This document shows, one piece after another, positions 44,927 to 54,066 of a stretch of 64,000 nucleotides of DNA. The notes beneath the pieces were generated by a model that did no database searches, was not told the DNA's origin, and saw nothing but the letters and a program-made list of their open reading frames with translations. Positions within the stretch are counted from its first letter, which is position 1; every line of letters starts with the position of its first letter. The translations under genes were made by a program, and so were the position numbers. This DNA comes from JBPOFY01 sp051252415 (lineage in GTDB: Bacteria > Verrucomicrobiota > Verrucomicrobiia > Opitutales > Coraliomargaritaceae), in contig JBPOGA010000014.1 of the NCBI GenBank assembly GCA_051252415.1, positions 1 through 64,000 on the forward strand, in the 5' to 3' direction.

Positions 44927-45559
44927 TTAGCCGAGATACTCTTTCAAATACGATTGTAGCTGCTGTTTAGCATAGTGAAGTCTTGAACGCACGGTTCCGA
45001 CAGAAGTCTTAGTGATTTCTGCGATTTCTGCGTGCTCAAGGCCCTCGATTTCATGTAAAATAACGACAGTGCGATGTTTAAGAGACAACTTTTGGAGCGC
45101 GTCGTTCAATTTTTCCTGTAATTCATTCACTAAAGCGCCCTTTTCTGTCTGACTATTTGCAGTCAAACGCTCGAAAATCTCTGCATTTGAGACCTCTTCA
45201 TCGATGTTTTCGTAGCTAATGAAGCGGCGGCGGCTCCGTTTTTTAAGGAAAGTCATCGTGGAATTGATCCCGATGCGGTAAATCCACGTAAAAAAGGAGG
45301 ATTTACCCTTAAAGCGAGCAATCGCCTGAAAGGCTTTAATAAAGGTTTCTTGAGTCAAATCCGAGGCATCCTCGCGATTACTCGTCATATTATAGATCAC
45401 CGAGAAGATTTTCTCGCGATACTTCTGCACAAGCTGGTCATAGGCGCCAACATTGCCAGATTGCACTTTTTGAACGACTGCCCAGTCCAAATCACGATCA
45501 GAAACCTGCGCTTCTTGCGCAGGAAATATCGACTTAGTGACTGACTCAGTGAGTGCCAT
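44927..45559 (-). CDS. ECF sigma factor (RpoE-like)
   Basis: 210 residues. Region 2 carries YDQLVQKYREKIFSVIYNM and DLTQETFIKAFQAIARFKGKSSFFTWIYRI, and region 4 has LSLKHRTVVILHEIEGLEHAEIAEI plus SVGTVRSRLHYAKQQL (the DNA-recognition helix). No region 1.1 or 3 is present. ECF sigma factors direct RNA polymerase to stress promoters. It heads the sigma / one-TM protein / pseudo-HtrA operon. Autoregulation is likely but no recognisable sigma-E-type promoter was found before it. Confidence 0.92.
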   Translation of the reverse strand: MALTESVTKSIFPAQEAQVSDRDLDWAVVQKVQSGNVGAYDQLVQKYREKIFSVIYNMTSNREDASDLTQETFIKAFQAIARFKGKSSFFTWIYRIGINSTMTFLKKRSRRRFISYENIDEEVSNAEIFERLTANSQTEKGALVNELQEKLNDALQKLSLKHRTVVILHEIEGLEHAEIAEITKTSVGTVRSRLHYAKQQLQSYLKEYLG

Positions 45560-45753
45560 GATTGCTAAATAAGAGCATATTCAGAGCAAATTGCAAAACA
45601 TTAGTCCACCCCTTCAAGTTCTCACAAAATTGTTACTTTTAGACTAAAATTCAGAAAGTGCCTAGAATACTCGAAACTAGGTTTGCGCTGACTAGTTCTG
45701 TTTACACTATTGACAGTTCTGTCTCAATAACTGGTAACACTACCCGCTTATTT

Positions 45754-46992
45754 ATGCATCAATCCCGCATAGTCATCACAGGCCTCGGTCTCACTTCGCC
45801 AAACGGCAACACACTCGAAGAGTATCGTAAGAATCTCCTCGATGGCGTCGCTGGTATCCAAATGATCGACATGCGCTATATGGGCAAGGTGCCAGCTGGC
45901 GTCTGTGATTACGATCCAAAGAAGTATCAGACACGTAAAGAACTGCGCGTAGGCACACGTGCAGGCAGTATTGCCATCTACGCGGCACGCGAGGCAATGG
46001 CTGACAGTGGCCTAGATTTCGAAAACTTTGATAAGAGCCGTATCGGTGTTTACGTCGGCACGACTGAGCACGGTAATGTTGAAACAGAAAACGAGGTCTA
46101 CAACATCTCGAAGTTCGACTACGACGTTCGTTACTGGACGCACCACCACAACCCGCGCACGGTTGCGAATAATCCTGCTGGTGAAATCACCATCAACATG
46201 GGGATCACTGGACCACACTATACCATCGGTGCTGCCTGCGCTGCTGGAAATGCAGGCCTCGTTCAAGCGTTGCAAATGCTTCGCCTCGGCGAAGTCGATG
46301 TCGCCCTCGCTGGTGGCGTCAGTGAAAGCATCCAATCTTTTGGCATTTTTGCTGGCTTCAAGAGTCAAGGGGCCCTCGGCACCCACGAGACCGACGTCAA
46401 TAAGACGAGCCGCCCTTTCGACAAGACTCGCAACGGAATCGTCGTCTCCGAAGGTGGCGCCATTTACGTTCTAGAACGACTCGAAGATGCACAAGCGCGT
46501 GGCGCAGACATTATCGCGGAGATCGTGGGTTATCACATAAACTCGGACGCTGGCGACTACGTGCTACCAAACCCAGAACGCCAGGCAGAATGCATGCACG
46601 CCGCACTCAAGCGCGCTGGAATGACACCCGATGATGTCGATATCGTAAACACACACGCCACCTCCACGCCAATGGGCGACATCCAGGAGTGCAAGGCCAT
46701 CAAAGCGGTCTTTGGCAACAGCCCAACGACTTATATAAATAACACTAAAAGCTTTATCGGACACGCCATGGGCGCGGCCGGAGCCCTCGAACTTGCAGGC
46801 AACCTCCCCTCTTTTAAGGACAACATCATCCACCCGACCATCAATGTCGAAGAACTGGACGAAGAATGCGCGATACCGAACCTCGTAATAAACGAGCCAC
46901 TCAAGGTTGACGCGGTCAAAGTTATCCTCAACAACTCTTTCGGAATGCTCGGCATCAACTCCGCTCTCATCGTTAAGAAGTTTGAGGACTAA
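45754..46992 (+). CDS. Beta-ketoacyl-ACP synthase (FabF-like)
   Basis: 412 residues from MHQSRIVITGLGLTSP; the frame has an alternative GTG 32 codons earlier. The Cys-His-His triad is intact: Cys162 in IGAACAAGNAG, His in VNTHATSTPMGD, and Lys-x-x-x-x-His in NTKSFIGHAMGAAGALELA. It condenses malonyl-ACP with an acyl-ACP. The next genes are an ACP and a CrtI-like oxidoreductase, so it probably belongs to a specialised lipid or polyene pathway and not to housekeeping fatty acid synthesis. The latter cannot be excluded. It is divergent from the ECF sigma gene. Confidence 0.88.
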   Translation: MHQSRIVITGLGLTSPNGNTLEEYRKNLLDGVAGIQMIDMRYMGKVPAGVCDYDPKKYQTRKELRVGTRAGSIAIYAAREAMADSGLDFENFDKSRIGVYVGTTEHGNVETENEVYNISKFDYDVRYWTHHHNPRTVANNPAGEITINMGITGPHYTIGAACAAGNAGLVQALQMLRLGEVDVALAGGVSESIQSFGIFAGFKSQGALGTHETDVNKTSRPFDKTRNGIVVSEGGAIYVLERLEDAQARGADIIAEIVGYHINSDAGDYVLPNPERQAECMHAALKRAGMTPDDVDIVNTHATSTPMGDIQECKAIKAVFGNSPTTYINNTKSFIGHAMGAAGALELAGNLPSFKDNIIHPTINVEELDEECAIPNLVINEPLKVDAVKVILNNSFGMLGINSALIVKKFED

Positions 46993-47038
46993 GCCAAATT
47001 ATTACTCATTAGCTACTAACCTCTAGCCATTTTCAATC

Positions 47039-47287
47039 ATGACAGAAGACCAAGTAAAACAAATCGTTATCGATATTATCGATGAAATCGCACCCGACGA
47101 AGACACCTCTAACATTAAGCCAGAGGTAAATCTACGTGACCAAATGGATCTCGATTCCATGGACTTCCTCGACATCGTCATGGAGCTCCGTAAACAGCAT
47201 AACATCGAAGTGCCCGAGGAAGACTACCCTCAACTTGCATCGCTCGATAGCTGCGCCGCATACTTGACTCCTAAGTTTAACGCTTAG
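47039..47287 (+). CDS. Acyl carrier protein
   Basis: 82 residues, the usual length. The phosphopantetheine Ser40 is in QMDLDSMDFLDIV. Helix I and helix II fit the ACP fold, and the protein is acidic. It lies 46 bp after the ketoacyl synthase gene and is followed by a clear hairpin terminator. It differs from the ACP at 20346 in sequence, so the two are separate carriers. Confidence 0.9.
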   Translation: MTEDQVKQIVIDIIDEIAPDEDTSNIKPEVNLRDQMDLDSMDFLDIVMELRKQHNIEVPEEDYPQLASLDSCAAYLTPKFNA

Positions 47288-47323
47288 AACTTTCGACTAG
47301 GCTCTCAAGGCCTCGTCCACTCT

Positions 47324-47351
47324 CAAAACACAGGCACTCGCCTGTGTTTTG
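47324..47351 (+). terminator. Rho-independent terminator after the ACP gene
   Basis: 12-bp stem caaaacacaggc / gcctgtgttttg with the 4-base loop actc; the right arm supplies a T-rich tail. It should end the ketoacyl synthase-ACP transcript, so the CrtI-like gene downstream probably needs its own promoter. Confidence 0.85.
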
Positions 47352-47643
47352 TTGTATCTAGAGCCCACAATTTTAAGTGCGGCGTAAAAAAACAAGTCCC
47401 CTGATTTGTGAGCGTCGGCCTCCGCGCCGATACCTGTGTTGGAGGCGCGACTCATATTAGATGCGGCACGGCGGTCCACGCTTTCGTCTCCATAGTTACC
47501 CCGTTCTTAAGAAAGCAATAAAGTTCGTATTAATTCCATTTGAAGATTTTAGGTTTCGTAGATCGAAATCACTAAATCTTGACACTAATCGCAAGAAAAC
47601 AATAAGCCTCCCTCTTTCCGCTCCCACCAAGCAACACGCCCTC

Positions 47644-49152
47644 ATGTCCAAAACCCTAGATAACCAACACTTCGAAACCGCCATCATTGGCGCAGGCATG
47701 GCTGGTCTGGCAGCGGGCATTCGCCTAGCTCTCGGCGGCAAGAACGTCATTATACTTGAGCGGCACAACGCTTCAGGAGGCCTCAACTCCTTCTACAGTC
47801 AATCTGGACGCAAATTCGACGTCGGTCTGCACGCCATGACGAACTATGTGCCTAAAGGCACCAAAGGAACACCGCTAACCAAACTACTTCGACAGTTACG
47901 TATTCCATACGAAGCACTGGACCTCTGCCCACAAAACGGATCCAAGGTATCCTTCCCTAGTTGCGAGCTAGGCTTCAATAATGACTTTAGCTTTTTCGAA
48001 TCGGAAATTGCACGCGCGTTCCCAAAACAGATCGATGGTTTCCGAGCCCTCGCTGAAGAAGTGCGCACACTCGACGCATTCAACTTAGGCTCCATGCCGA
48101 CTTCCGCACGCGAAGCGGTGCAACGCCACATCAACGACCCACTCCTCGAAGACATGATCTTCTGCCCCGTCATGTATTACGGCAGCGCCGAAGAACACGA
48201 CATGGACTATGGGCAGTTCGCAATCATGTTTCGCTCGCTCTTTTTTGAAGGCTTTGCTCGCCCACTCGACGGCGTGCGTGTAATCATCAAATTGCTGCAG
48301 GATAAATATCGATCACTTGGCGGCATCCGCAAAATGAAATGCGGTATTCAAAAAATCCATACAAGTGGCAATAAAGCATCCGCAATCGAACTCGACAGCG
48401 GCGCAATAATTACTGCCGACAAAATCATTTCCACCGCAGGTGTCGTGGAAACAACACGGCTATGCGAAGATCAAGCCAACGATGCAGCTAACGACAATAT
48501 CGGGCAGCTCAGTTTCACCGAAACTATTACCGTCTTCGACAAGCAACCGGCGGACTTCGGCTGGGACGACACCATTATCTTTTTCAATACCGCCGAGCGC
48601 TTCAACTATGCCCGCGTCAAAGACGACCTAGTCGATCCAACCAGCGGCGTAATTTGCTTTCCCAATAATTATCAATATGGCGAGGGCCGCCAACTCGACG
48701 AAGGCTTCCTCCGCGTGACAGCGATGGCGAACCACGACAAGTGGTGCGCGCTGAATGAGGAAGATTACCTCGCACAAAAAGCACATTGGTATGACGAGTT
48801 GCAGAAGGTAACGCTCGGACTATTACCGTATCCTAAAGGCAGGGACGACTGCCCTCAGGCGTCCGTAGTAAACGACGGACGGCTAGAGGCAGCCGTCCCT
48901 ACCCAGCAATCTGCAGCAGATATCATTGCACAACATCGAATCGCCAGCGACATGTTCACTCCACGCACAGTGCGCAAATACACAGGCCATTTGAATGGCG
49001 CAATCTACGGCGCACCGAACAAGATTAAAGACGGACGCACACATTTGGATAATCTATATTTAGCTGGCACCGACCAAGGCTTCCTAGGTATCGTAGGCGC
49101 AATGCTTAGCGGTATTTCGATGGCGAACCTACACGTGCTACAGGGAGAATAA
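47644..49152 (+). CDS. CrtI/retinol-saturase-like FAD-dependent oxidoreductase with an in-frame palindromic insert
   Basis: 502 residues from MSKTLDNQHFETAIIGAG; the frame is open 61 codons upstream, in non-coding-like sequence. The FAD-binding motif is IIGAGMAGLAAGIRLA, followed by ERHNASGGLNSFYSQSGRKFDVGLH, and the C-terminal FAD motif ends in DNLYLAGTDQGFLGIVGAMLSG. It fits the phytoene desaturase/retinol saturase class that acts on polyene-like or long acyl chains. An insert of 22 codons at 48838-48903 derives from a palindromic repeat (see that entry). The gene follows the ketoacyl synthase-ACP pair after a terminator, so a common pathway is suggested. Confidence 0.82.
   Translation: MSKTLDNQHFETAIIGAGMAGLAAGIRLALGGKNVIILERHNASGGLNSFYSQSGRKFDVGLHAMTNYVPKGTKGTPLTKLLRQLRIPYEALDLCPQNGSKVSFPSCELGFNNDFSFFESEIARAFPKQIDGFRALAEEVRTLDAFNLGSMPTSAREAVQRHINDPLLEDMIFCPVMYYGSAEEHDMDYGQFAIMFRSLFFEGFARPLDGVRVIIKLLQDKYRSLGGIRKMKCGIQKIHTSGNKASAIELDSGAIITADKIISTAGVVETTRLCEDQANDAANDNIGQLSFTETITVFDKQPADFGWDDTIIFFNTAERFNYARVKDDLVDPTSGVICFPNNYQYGEGRQLDEGFLRVTAMANHDKWCALNEEDYLAQKAHWYDELQKVTLGLLPYPKGRDDCPQASVVNDGRLEAAVPTQQSAADIIAQHRIASDMFTPRTVRKYTGHLNGAIYGAPNKIKDGRTHLDNLYLAGTDQGFLGIVGAMLSGISMANLHVLQGE
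48838..48903. repeat. In-frame palindromic element inside a coding region (R4-like)
   Basis: 66 bp, a multiple of three. The outer arms ggcagggacgactgcc (48838-48853) and ggcagccgtccctacc (48888-48903) are imperfect inverted copies, and the centre has gtccgt/acggac. Similar 'agggacg' arms are part of intergenic elements at 5934-6024, 18128-18148 and 23971-23998. The encoded residues (roughly GRDDCPQASVVNDGRLEAAVP) look unlike the rest of the protein. Confidence 0.75.
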
Positions 49153-49221
49153 TTACAGTATCCTGCATTTAAACACCAAATAAATTAACGGTCACCACAC
49201 AACACACCTATTTACCACATC

Positions 49222-49647
49222 ATGTCACAAGCACCAATCTCCGCCTTCGAATCCACCAAGGGCATGCTCTACTTCGCGCGCATGCTTGATAAAATCCGCA
49301 AGCATGCACGCGGCGAGCTCCGAGAGGACTTTCTCGGGAATATAGGAATCGCCTTGGATGGCCGATGCGCCGACCACCTCAACGTGCCTTACGACAAAAT
49401 TCGTATACGGACCCTCGAAGGAGGCAGCAACGAAGAGATTCTAGATTGGTGCTTCTCCGAAGGACGTAAGCTTGATGATAATGACATCCTCATTTGGAAT
49501 CACTTTGCTTCGAAGCTTGGCTGGAACGATCAAGTTAGTGAACTCCTCGCCACGCGCAAAGCGGAAAGCGGCCTCAGTGATTGTGATGAGATCACCACAA
49601 TGTTTGAATACTTCGAATATGACGAAGGTCGGAAGTCGCACGCCTAG
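49222..49647 (+). CDS. DUF5069 protein
   Basis: 141 residues. The segments STKGMLYFARMLDKIRKHARGEL, ALDGRCADHL and EGGSNEEILDWCFSEGR (quoted in parts) fit DUF5069, a soluble protein family of unknown function, common in PVC and cyanobacterial genomes. It stands alone 69 bp after the CrtI-like gene. Confidence 0.8.
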   Translation: MSQAPISAFESTKGMLYFARMLDKIRKHARGELREDFLGNIGIALDGRCADHLNVPYDKIRIRTLEGGSNEEILDWCFSEGRKLDDNDILIWNHFASKLGWNDQVSELLATRKAESGLSDCDEITTMFEYFEYDEGRKSHA

Positions 49648-49659
49648 CACAAGGACACG

Positions 49660-50559
49660 CTACTTCAATCCATCAATCACGATGGAGAGAAACTTCTCGG
49701 TAGAAAGAAAGCCTCCCCCGTGCGTGCCAGCTATCGCTTGAATCGCTTTATGCTTTTCGATTTCGGAGGCGCCTTTTCCAGCGGCTAATTCGGCCTCAAC
49801 AGTCGCAACGAAATCTTTGAGCATATTCAGATCACGCTGTAAATCTGCCTGGGTTGAAAGTGGACCATGCCCAGGGATGATTCTGGTTTCATCATCAACC
49901 AATTCGAGAATCGCCTCTTGCGCCTTAATGAATCCATGAATCGAACCTCCATTGCTGGTATCAATAAAGGGGTAGAACCCGCTGAAATAGAGGTCCCCGG
50001 TATGCACGACATTTGAGTCTTTGAAAAAGACTGCGATATCACCATCTGTGTGTGCATTGGCAAAGTGAATGAGTTGTATCGCTTCGCTTGCTTGATGCAG
50101 CGCTAGCTTATCATTGAAGGTCAGTGCAGGCAACGCAGAGGGCTCATAAGGCACCATCTGCTTACCAAAGGCTTTAATCGTAGTGCCAGACTGCAACTTT
50201 GAACGCACATTCTCATGGGCAACGATTACACCCACATCTGAACTAAAGTTGGCGTTGCCATCTGTATGGTCGAAATGAAAATGAGTATTTAGAAGATACG
50301 CGATGGGCTTATCGCTAATCGTCGCAATCTTTGCTTTGATCGATTCGGACAAGTTCGCGAACTGGTTATCAATCATCAAAGTGTAACGCTCATCAACTGC
50401 GAGGCCGATATTTCCTCCCTGCCCGGTGAGCATGTAGATATTCTCCGCGACTTGAGTCGCTTCAATCTTAACGGCCGACTCACCGTGATGGTTCGCGATA
50501 GCTGCAATCGGCTGCAATGAACTCAAGACAAGAACAAGCGAAATTTGGTAAATGTTCAT
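49660..50559 (-). CDS. Secreted metallo-beta-lactamase-fold hydrolase
   Basis: 299 residues. A signal peptide (about 1-22) precedes an MBL domain with all metal motifs: THFHFDHTDG (HxHxDH), ANAHTDGD, HTGDLYF and IIPGHGPL. The length and ligand pattern fit the class B1-like hydrolases of periplasmic type that act on lactams or other esters. No resistance context is present, and the C-terminal tail is helical. The substrate is unknown. Confidence 0.85.
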   Translation of the reverse strand: MNIYQISLVLVLSSLQPIAAIANHHGESAVKIEATQVAENIYMLTGQGGNIGLAVDERYTLMIDNQFANLSESIKAKIATISDKPIAYLLNTHFHFDHTDGNANFSSDVGVIVAHENVRSKLQSGTTIKAFGKQMVPYEPSALPALTFNDKLALHQASEAIQLIHFANAHTDGDIAVFFKDSNVVHTGDLYFSGFYPFIDTSNGGSIHGFIKAQEAILELVDDETRIIPGHGPLSTQADLQRDLNMLKDFVATVEAELAAGKGASEIEKHKAIQAIAGTHGGGFLSTEKFLSIVIDGLK

Positions 50560-50770
50560 CCCTGCAACTAAGGCAGACGACTCAAATTATCAACTAAAAG
50601 GTCTATTTCTAACTTAGATCATGCCCTAAAACAACACGCAGGATTAGTCAAAAACAACTAATGACCGGTATTAGATTTGCCCCATTCGCTCAAAGCATGC
50701 AGGTTGCTACCGAAACCTTTAAATGCAGAGCGAATCCGCCGCGCCAATTACACACGAATCCATATGCCAC
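50560..50770. promoter_or_regulatory. Divergent promoter region before the large repeat protein
   Basis: About 210 bp between divergent starts, AT-rich in the middle. Promoters of both genes are expected here; no operator is recognised. Confidence 0.35.
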
Positions 50771-53700
50771 ATGCGAAAACTAACTAACCAACATATCGCC
50801 AGTCGATACATCTTAGCCATAGCACTGGCCTGTATCACCACGACAGCCAACTTAAACGCAGCGGTGTCTGACTGGTTTTTCGAGAAGATTATTAATTACA
50901 CACAGACCGCAGACAACCAAGCTCCTGCAAGTGCCAGCGGATGGCTAATTGAGATCGCGATCGAGGTGGATAATCAATCAGATGCCACAGCAGGCACGGT
51001 ATCTGGCGGCAACATCGTTGGTTCGCTCCCGCTTACTTGGGAAGATGGCGAATGGCTACTGGAGAAAGAATATATTAGTAAAGCGGCACTCGACGCCGAA
51101 TTTCCTAGCGACGCGACCTACACGCTTACATTGAGCGGAGGCACCCTTGGCTCACTCACGCAAACCGCGACATTGCCCGTAGAAATTTATCCCAATACCC
51201 CCTACTTAACGGGCACAGTGTTCTCCGAGCTCTCCTCAGTTGATGCTGCCAGCGATTTCGAACTGACATGGGGGGCGAGTGGCACCAGCAGCGCACTCTA
51301 TGTTGAAGTTACCCAAGAAGATCCATGGATCGATTTTGTAGACCAAGAGCTCGCAAACTCTGCTGTCAGTTACACCATCCCAGCGAACACCCTCACAAGC
51401 ACAGGCACATTCGAAGGCGACCTCTTTTTCTCGAACTCTACAAATGCGCCTTTAATTAGCGGTGGGTTTGGTATGGATGGTAGTATCGGACACGCCAAAA
51501 GCCTCATATTCAGTATTACCACGGAAATCCCCTCTTCCGATATCCTATCGTGGGAACTGGAAAAAGGTGCGGAATATATTCAAGAAAGTAATAATGTAAT
51601 GCCTACTAGCCCCGATCAGTGGTTTGCGTTTGCTGCCGTTGAAACGGCAAACCCCAGCACTGATGCGACATCCGCGACAATCTCCGGTGGCGGCATCTCC
51701 GGAACCCTTGACTTAACACTAGAGGAAGGTGAATGGCGTCTCTACCGCGAATATGCAAATCAAGGGCAGTTAGACGCCGAGTTCCCTGACAATGCTGCGT
51801 ATACCATCACACTTAGTGGCGGCGACTTGGGCACGATCTCTCACACGGTAACACTGATAGCTCAAGCATACACAAACACACCGTATTTCACAGGCGAAGA
51901 CTTAATGCGGCTTCAAACAATTGATTCCAGCTCGAACTTTACATTGAATTGGAACAACGCAGGCGCGAACGCCACTGGCGTCGACATAGACGTAGAAATC
52001 GACGGGGCCTTTATATACGAATCACCGGATAACTTACTCCCCGAAACGACAGCGATCATCCCGGCAGGTGCCCTCCAACCGGGTTATTGCTACGATCTGT
52101 CTCTCTATTTTATGAACATTCAGACTACCAGCGGCACGGGGGATTTTGATGTCGACGGAGAAATCTTTCATACGCGCGTGTTGAAATGCACTGCCTCCAC
52201 CGTGCTCTCCAACAATGTCGATGCGATCGTGGGTGCCTGGCAATCCGGCAATGGTGCCAGTAATGCATCTGGGATGCTACTTTTCCAAGCGGACGGCACA
52301 TACTTCCATGCAGAAGACGTCGTCGCCGATGGTTCCGAAGTCGATGGAATGGAACGTGGGACCTATACTTGGAACTCCAGTTCGGGCCTACTGACAGCAA
52401 CTCCAGATACGGATACGAATGGAGAATTGGGACTTTCAGACCCCATCGGAGCCTTCACCGCAACGGTCGACGGCAACACACTGATCGTCGCAGATTCAGA
52501 ATCGACAACTCTCAGCCGTGTAAATGATCCAGCCGATGCAATCGTCGGAGGCTGGCGCATCTGCGACAACTCCAACAACGATACTGGCACACTAATCTTC
52601 CTCGACAATGGCATCTACTTTCATGCGGAAGTAGATACAATTGAGGGCAGCGGGATGGAGCGCGGCACCTATAGCTGGAACTCCGGAACAGAGACACTCA
52701 GCATCAACAGCACCCCAGTCGACACAAACATCGAAATCGGACTCGCTGGTGCAGGCTCACTCGACGCAAGCGTTACTGGACGAAAAGCGCTTACGATCGA
52801 TGATGGAGAGACGACGCAACTCTATCGCGTCTCAAACGCAGCCGTGCTCCCCGAATGGAGGCTCACCAAGAGCCGCAGCTTCACTCAAACGACCAACAAC
52901 ACACAACCGACAGTCCCCGACAATTGGAGCATTTGGGGCCTCGTTGAACTGCGTAATACGAACGATGCCACGTCCATTACACTTAGTGGCGAGAATGGTT
53001 CAGGCACGCCATTCACGGTCAGTTATACCGAAGAAGATCCAGGTGTATGGACATTTGACCCTGCCGACTATACGACTCAAGCAGCACTCGACGCGGATTA
53101 TCCAACTGGAGTCACTTTCACAATTACACTGAGCGGCGGCGAACTTGGCACACTCACTCAAGAAATCCAGAGTGGTCCTGGTGGCTACCCCACTATCCCT
53201 TATCTTACTGACACTGTATTCAGCGATTCCACCGAAATTGATCCTACCGCAGCATTCGACTTCACCTGGAATTCCAATATCGGTTTTTCCGTCCAAATCG
53301 TCATCAGCAGTCTAATGGACGAAGACGGCGACGAATACTTCAATCAAACCGAACTTGTCGGAGATTTTACTGACATCACGATCCCCGCAGGCACGATTCC
53401 AGCAGGCAGCACTGCTTATGGTTATTTAGAGTTCAATATTGTGACATTTGATACGACTGGTGCCGGAGGTTTCGGCACCTCTGGATTTGCAAGTAATCAC
53501 AGCACTCTAGATGACTTCCCAATTGCGACACTCAGCACCAGTGCAATCATCGACAACGCCTATTCCGATGCTGGCTTAACCGATCCAGCCGACACGCTCC
53601 CCACCTCGACCCCCTTTGACGACGGCGTCGAAAACTTGCTCAAATATGCTTTCAATATGAATCTATCAGGTCCGGATTCGAGCACACTTGAAAGTGGCGG

Positions 53701-53962
53701 CGATTCCGGCCTCCCTGCAACTGGTCTAGCTGAAGTCGATGGCGAGACAGTCTGGCAAGTTGAGTATGTGCGCCCTATAGGCAGCGGACTCATCTATACT
53801 CCGAAGAAGTCAGCAAGCCTCGACACATCCTTTGTGCCAATGGTCGGCGCAGTGAGCACACAAAACCTAGGGAATGGCTTAGAGCGCATCACCATCTCCG
53901 AACCCTGCGATCCGGCGACGACGCCCACCTGCTTCAGCATCGTAGAAGTTACACTGCCGTAG
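50771..53962 (+). CDS. Large secreted protein with internal repeats
   Basis: 1063 residues from MRKLTNQHIASRYILAI, a signal peptide ending near TANLNAA; the frame is open 16 codons further. Three copies of a module of about 230 residues are visible, each with an EGEW/EEDPGVW stretch, a 'LDAEFP/LDADYP' phrase, 'TLSGG.LG' and 'YPNTPYLTG/YTNTPYFTG/YPTIPYLTD'. Between copies two and three lie two copies of a shorter module with AIVGAW/AIVGGW, TYFHAE/IYFHAE and MERGTY. The C-terminal part (FDDGVENLLKYAFNMN) resembles that of the other large secreted proteins here. Function unknown; surface structure or sensing are possible. A strong terminator follows. Confidence 0.75.
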   Translation: MRKLTNQHIASRYILAIALACITTTANLNAAVSDWFFEKIINYTQTADNQAPASASGWLIEIAIEVDNQSDATAGTVSGGNIVGSLPLTWEDGEWLLEKEYISKAALDAEFPSDATYTLTLSGGTLGSLTQTATLPVEIYPNTPYLTGTVFSELSSVDAASDFELTWGASGTSSALYVEVTQEDPWIDFVDQELANSAVSYTIPANTLTSTGTFEGDLFFSNSTNAPLISGGFGMDGSIGHAKSLIFSITTEIPSSDILSWELEKGAEYIQESNNVMPTSPDQWFAFAAVETANPSTDATSATISGGGISGTLDLTLEEGEWRLYREYANQGQLDAEFPDNAAYTITLSGGDLGTISHTVTLIAQAYTNTPYFTGEDLMRLQTIDSSSNFTLNWNNAGANATGVDIDVEIDGAFIYESPDNLLPETTAIIPAGALQPGYCYDLSLYFMNIQTTSGTGDFDVDGEIFHTRVLKCTASTVLSNNVDAIVGAWQSGNGASNASGMLLFQADGTYFHAEDVVADGSEVDGMERGTYTWNSSSGLLTATPDTDTNGELGLSDPIGAFTATVDGNTLIVADSESTTLSRVNDPADAIVGGWRICDNSNNDTGTLIFLDNGIYFHAEVDTIEGSGMERGTYSWNSGTETLSINSTPVDTNIEIGLAGAGSLDASVTGRKALTIDDGETTQLYRVSNAAVLPEWRLTKSRSFTQTTNNTQPTVPDNWSIWGLVELRNTNDATSITLSGENGSGTPFTVSYTEEDPGVWTFDPADYTTQAALDADYPTGVTFTITLSGGELGTLTQEIQSGPGGYPTIPYLTDTVFSDSTEIDPTAAFDFTWNSNIGFSVQIVISSLMDEDGDEYFNQTELVGDFTDITIPAGTIPAGSTAYGYLEFNIVTFDTTGAGGFGTSGFASNHSTLDDFPIATLSTSAIIDNAYSDAGLTDPADTLPTSTPFDDGVENLLKYAFNMNLSGPDSSTLESGGDSGLPATGLAEVDGETVWQVEYVRPIGSGLIYTPKKSASLDTSFVPMVGAVSTQNLGNGLERITISEPCDPATTPTCFSIVEVTLP

Positions 53963-54013
53963 AAATAATACAGTAGCGCGCAGATTTCGAAGCCATCACT
54001 CTACTTTAAATAC

Positions 54014-54048
54014 AACAGGCGTTCCCTAAAAGGAGCGCCTGTTTTTTT
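54014..54048 (+). terminator. Rho-independent terminator after the large repeat protein
   Basis: Stem aacaggcgttcc / ggagcgcctgtt with a short loop (ctaaaa), followed by a run of seven T. It ends the transcript of the large secreted protein and may also protect the convergent HIT gene. Confidence 0.85.
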
Positions 54049-54066
54049 CAAAAATACACTCCAACA

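Noticed and set aside
45560..45753. Sigma-E-type promoter before the ECF sigma gene (gagaacttg on the minus strand)
   Set aside because: A -35-like AACTT is present but no -10 element lies at the right distance.
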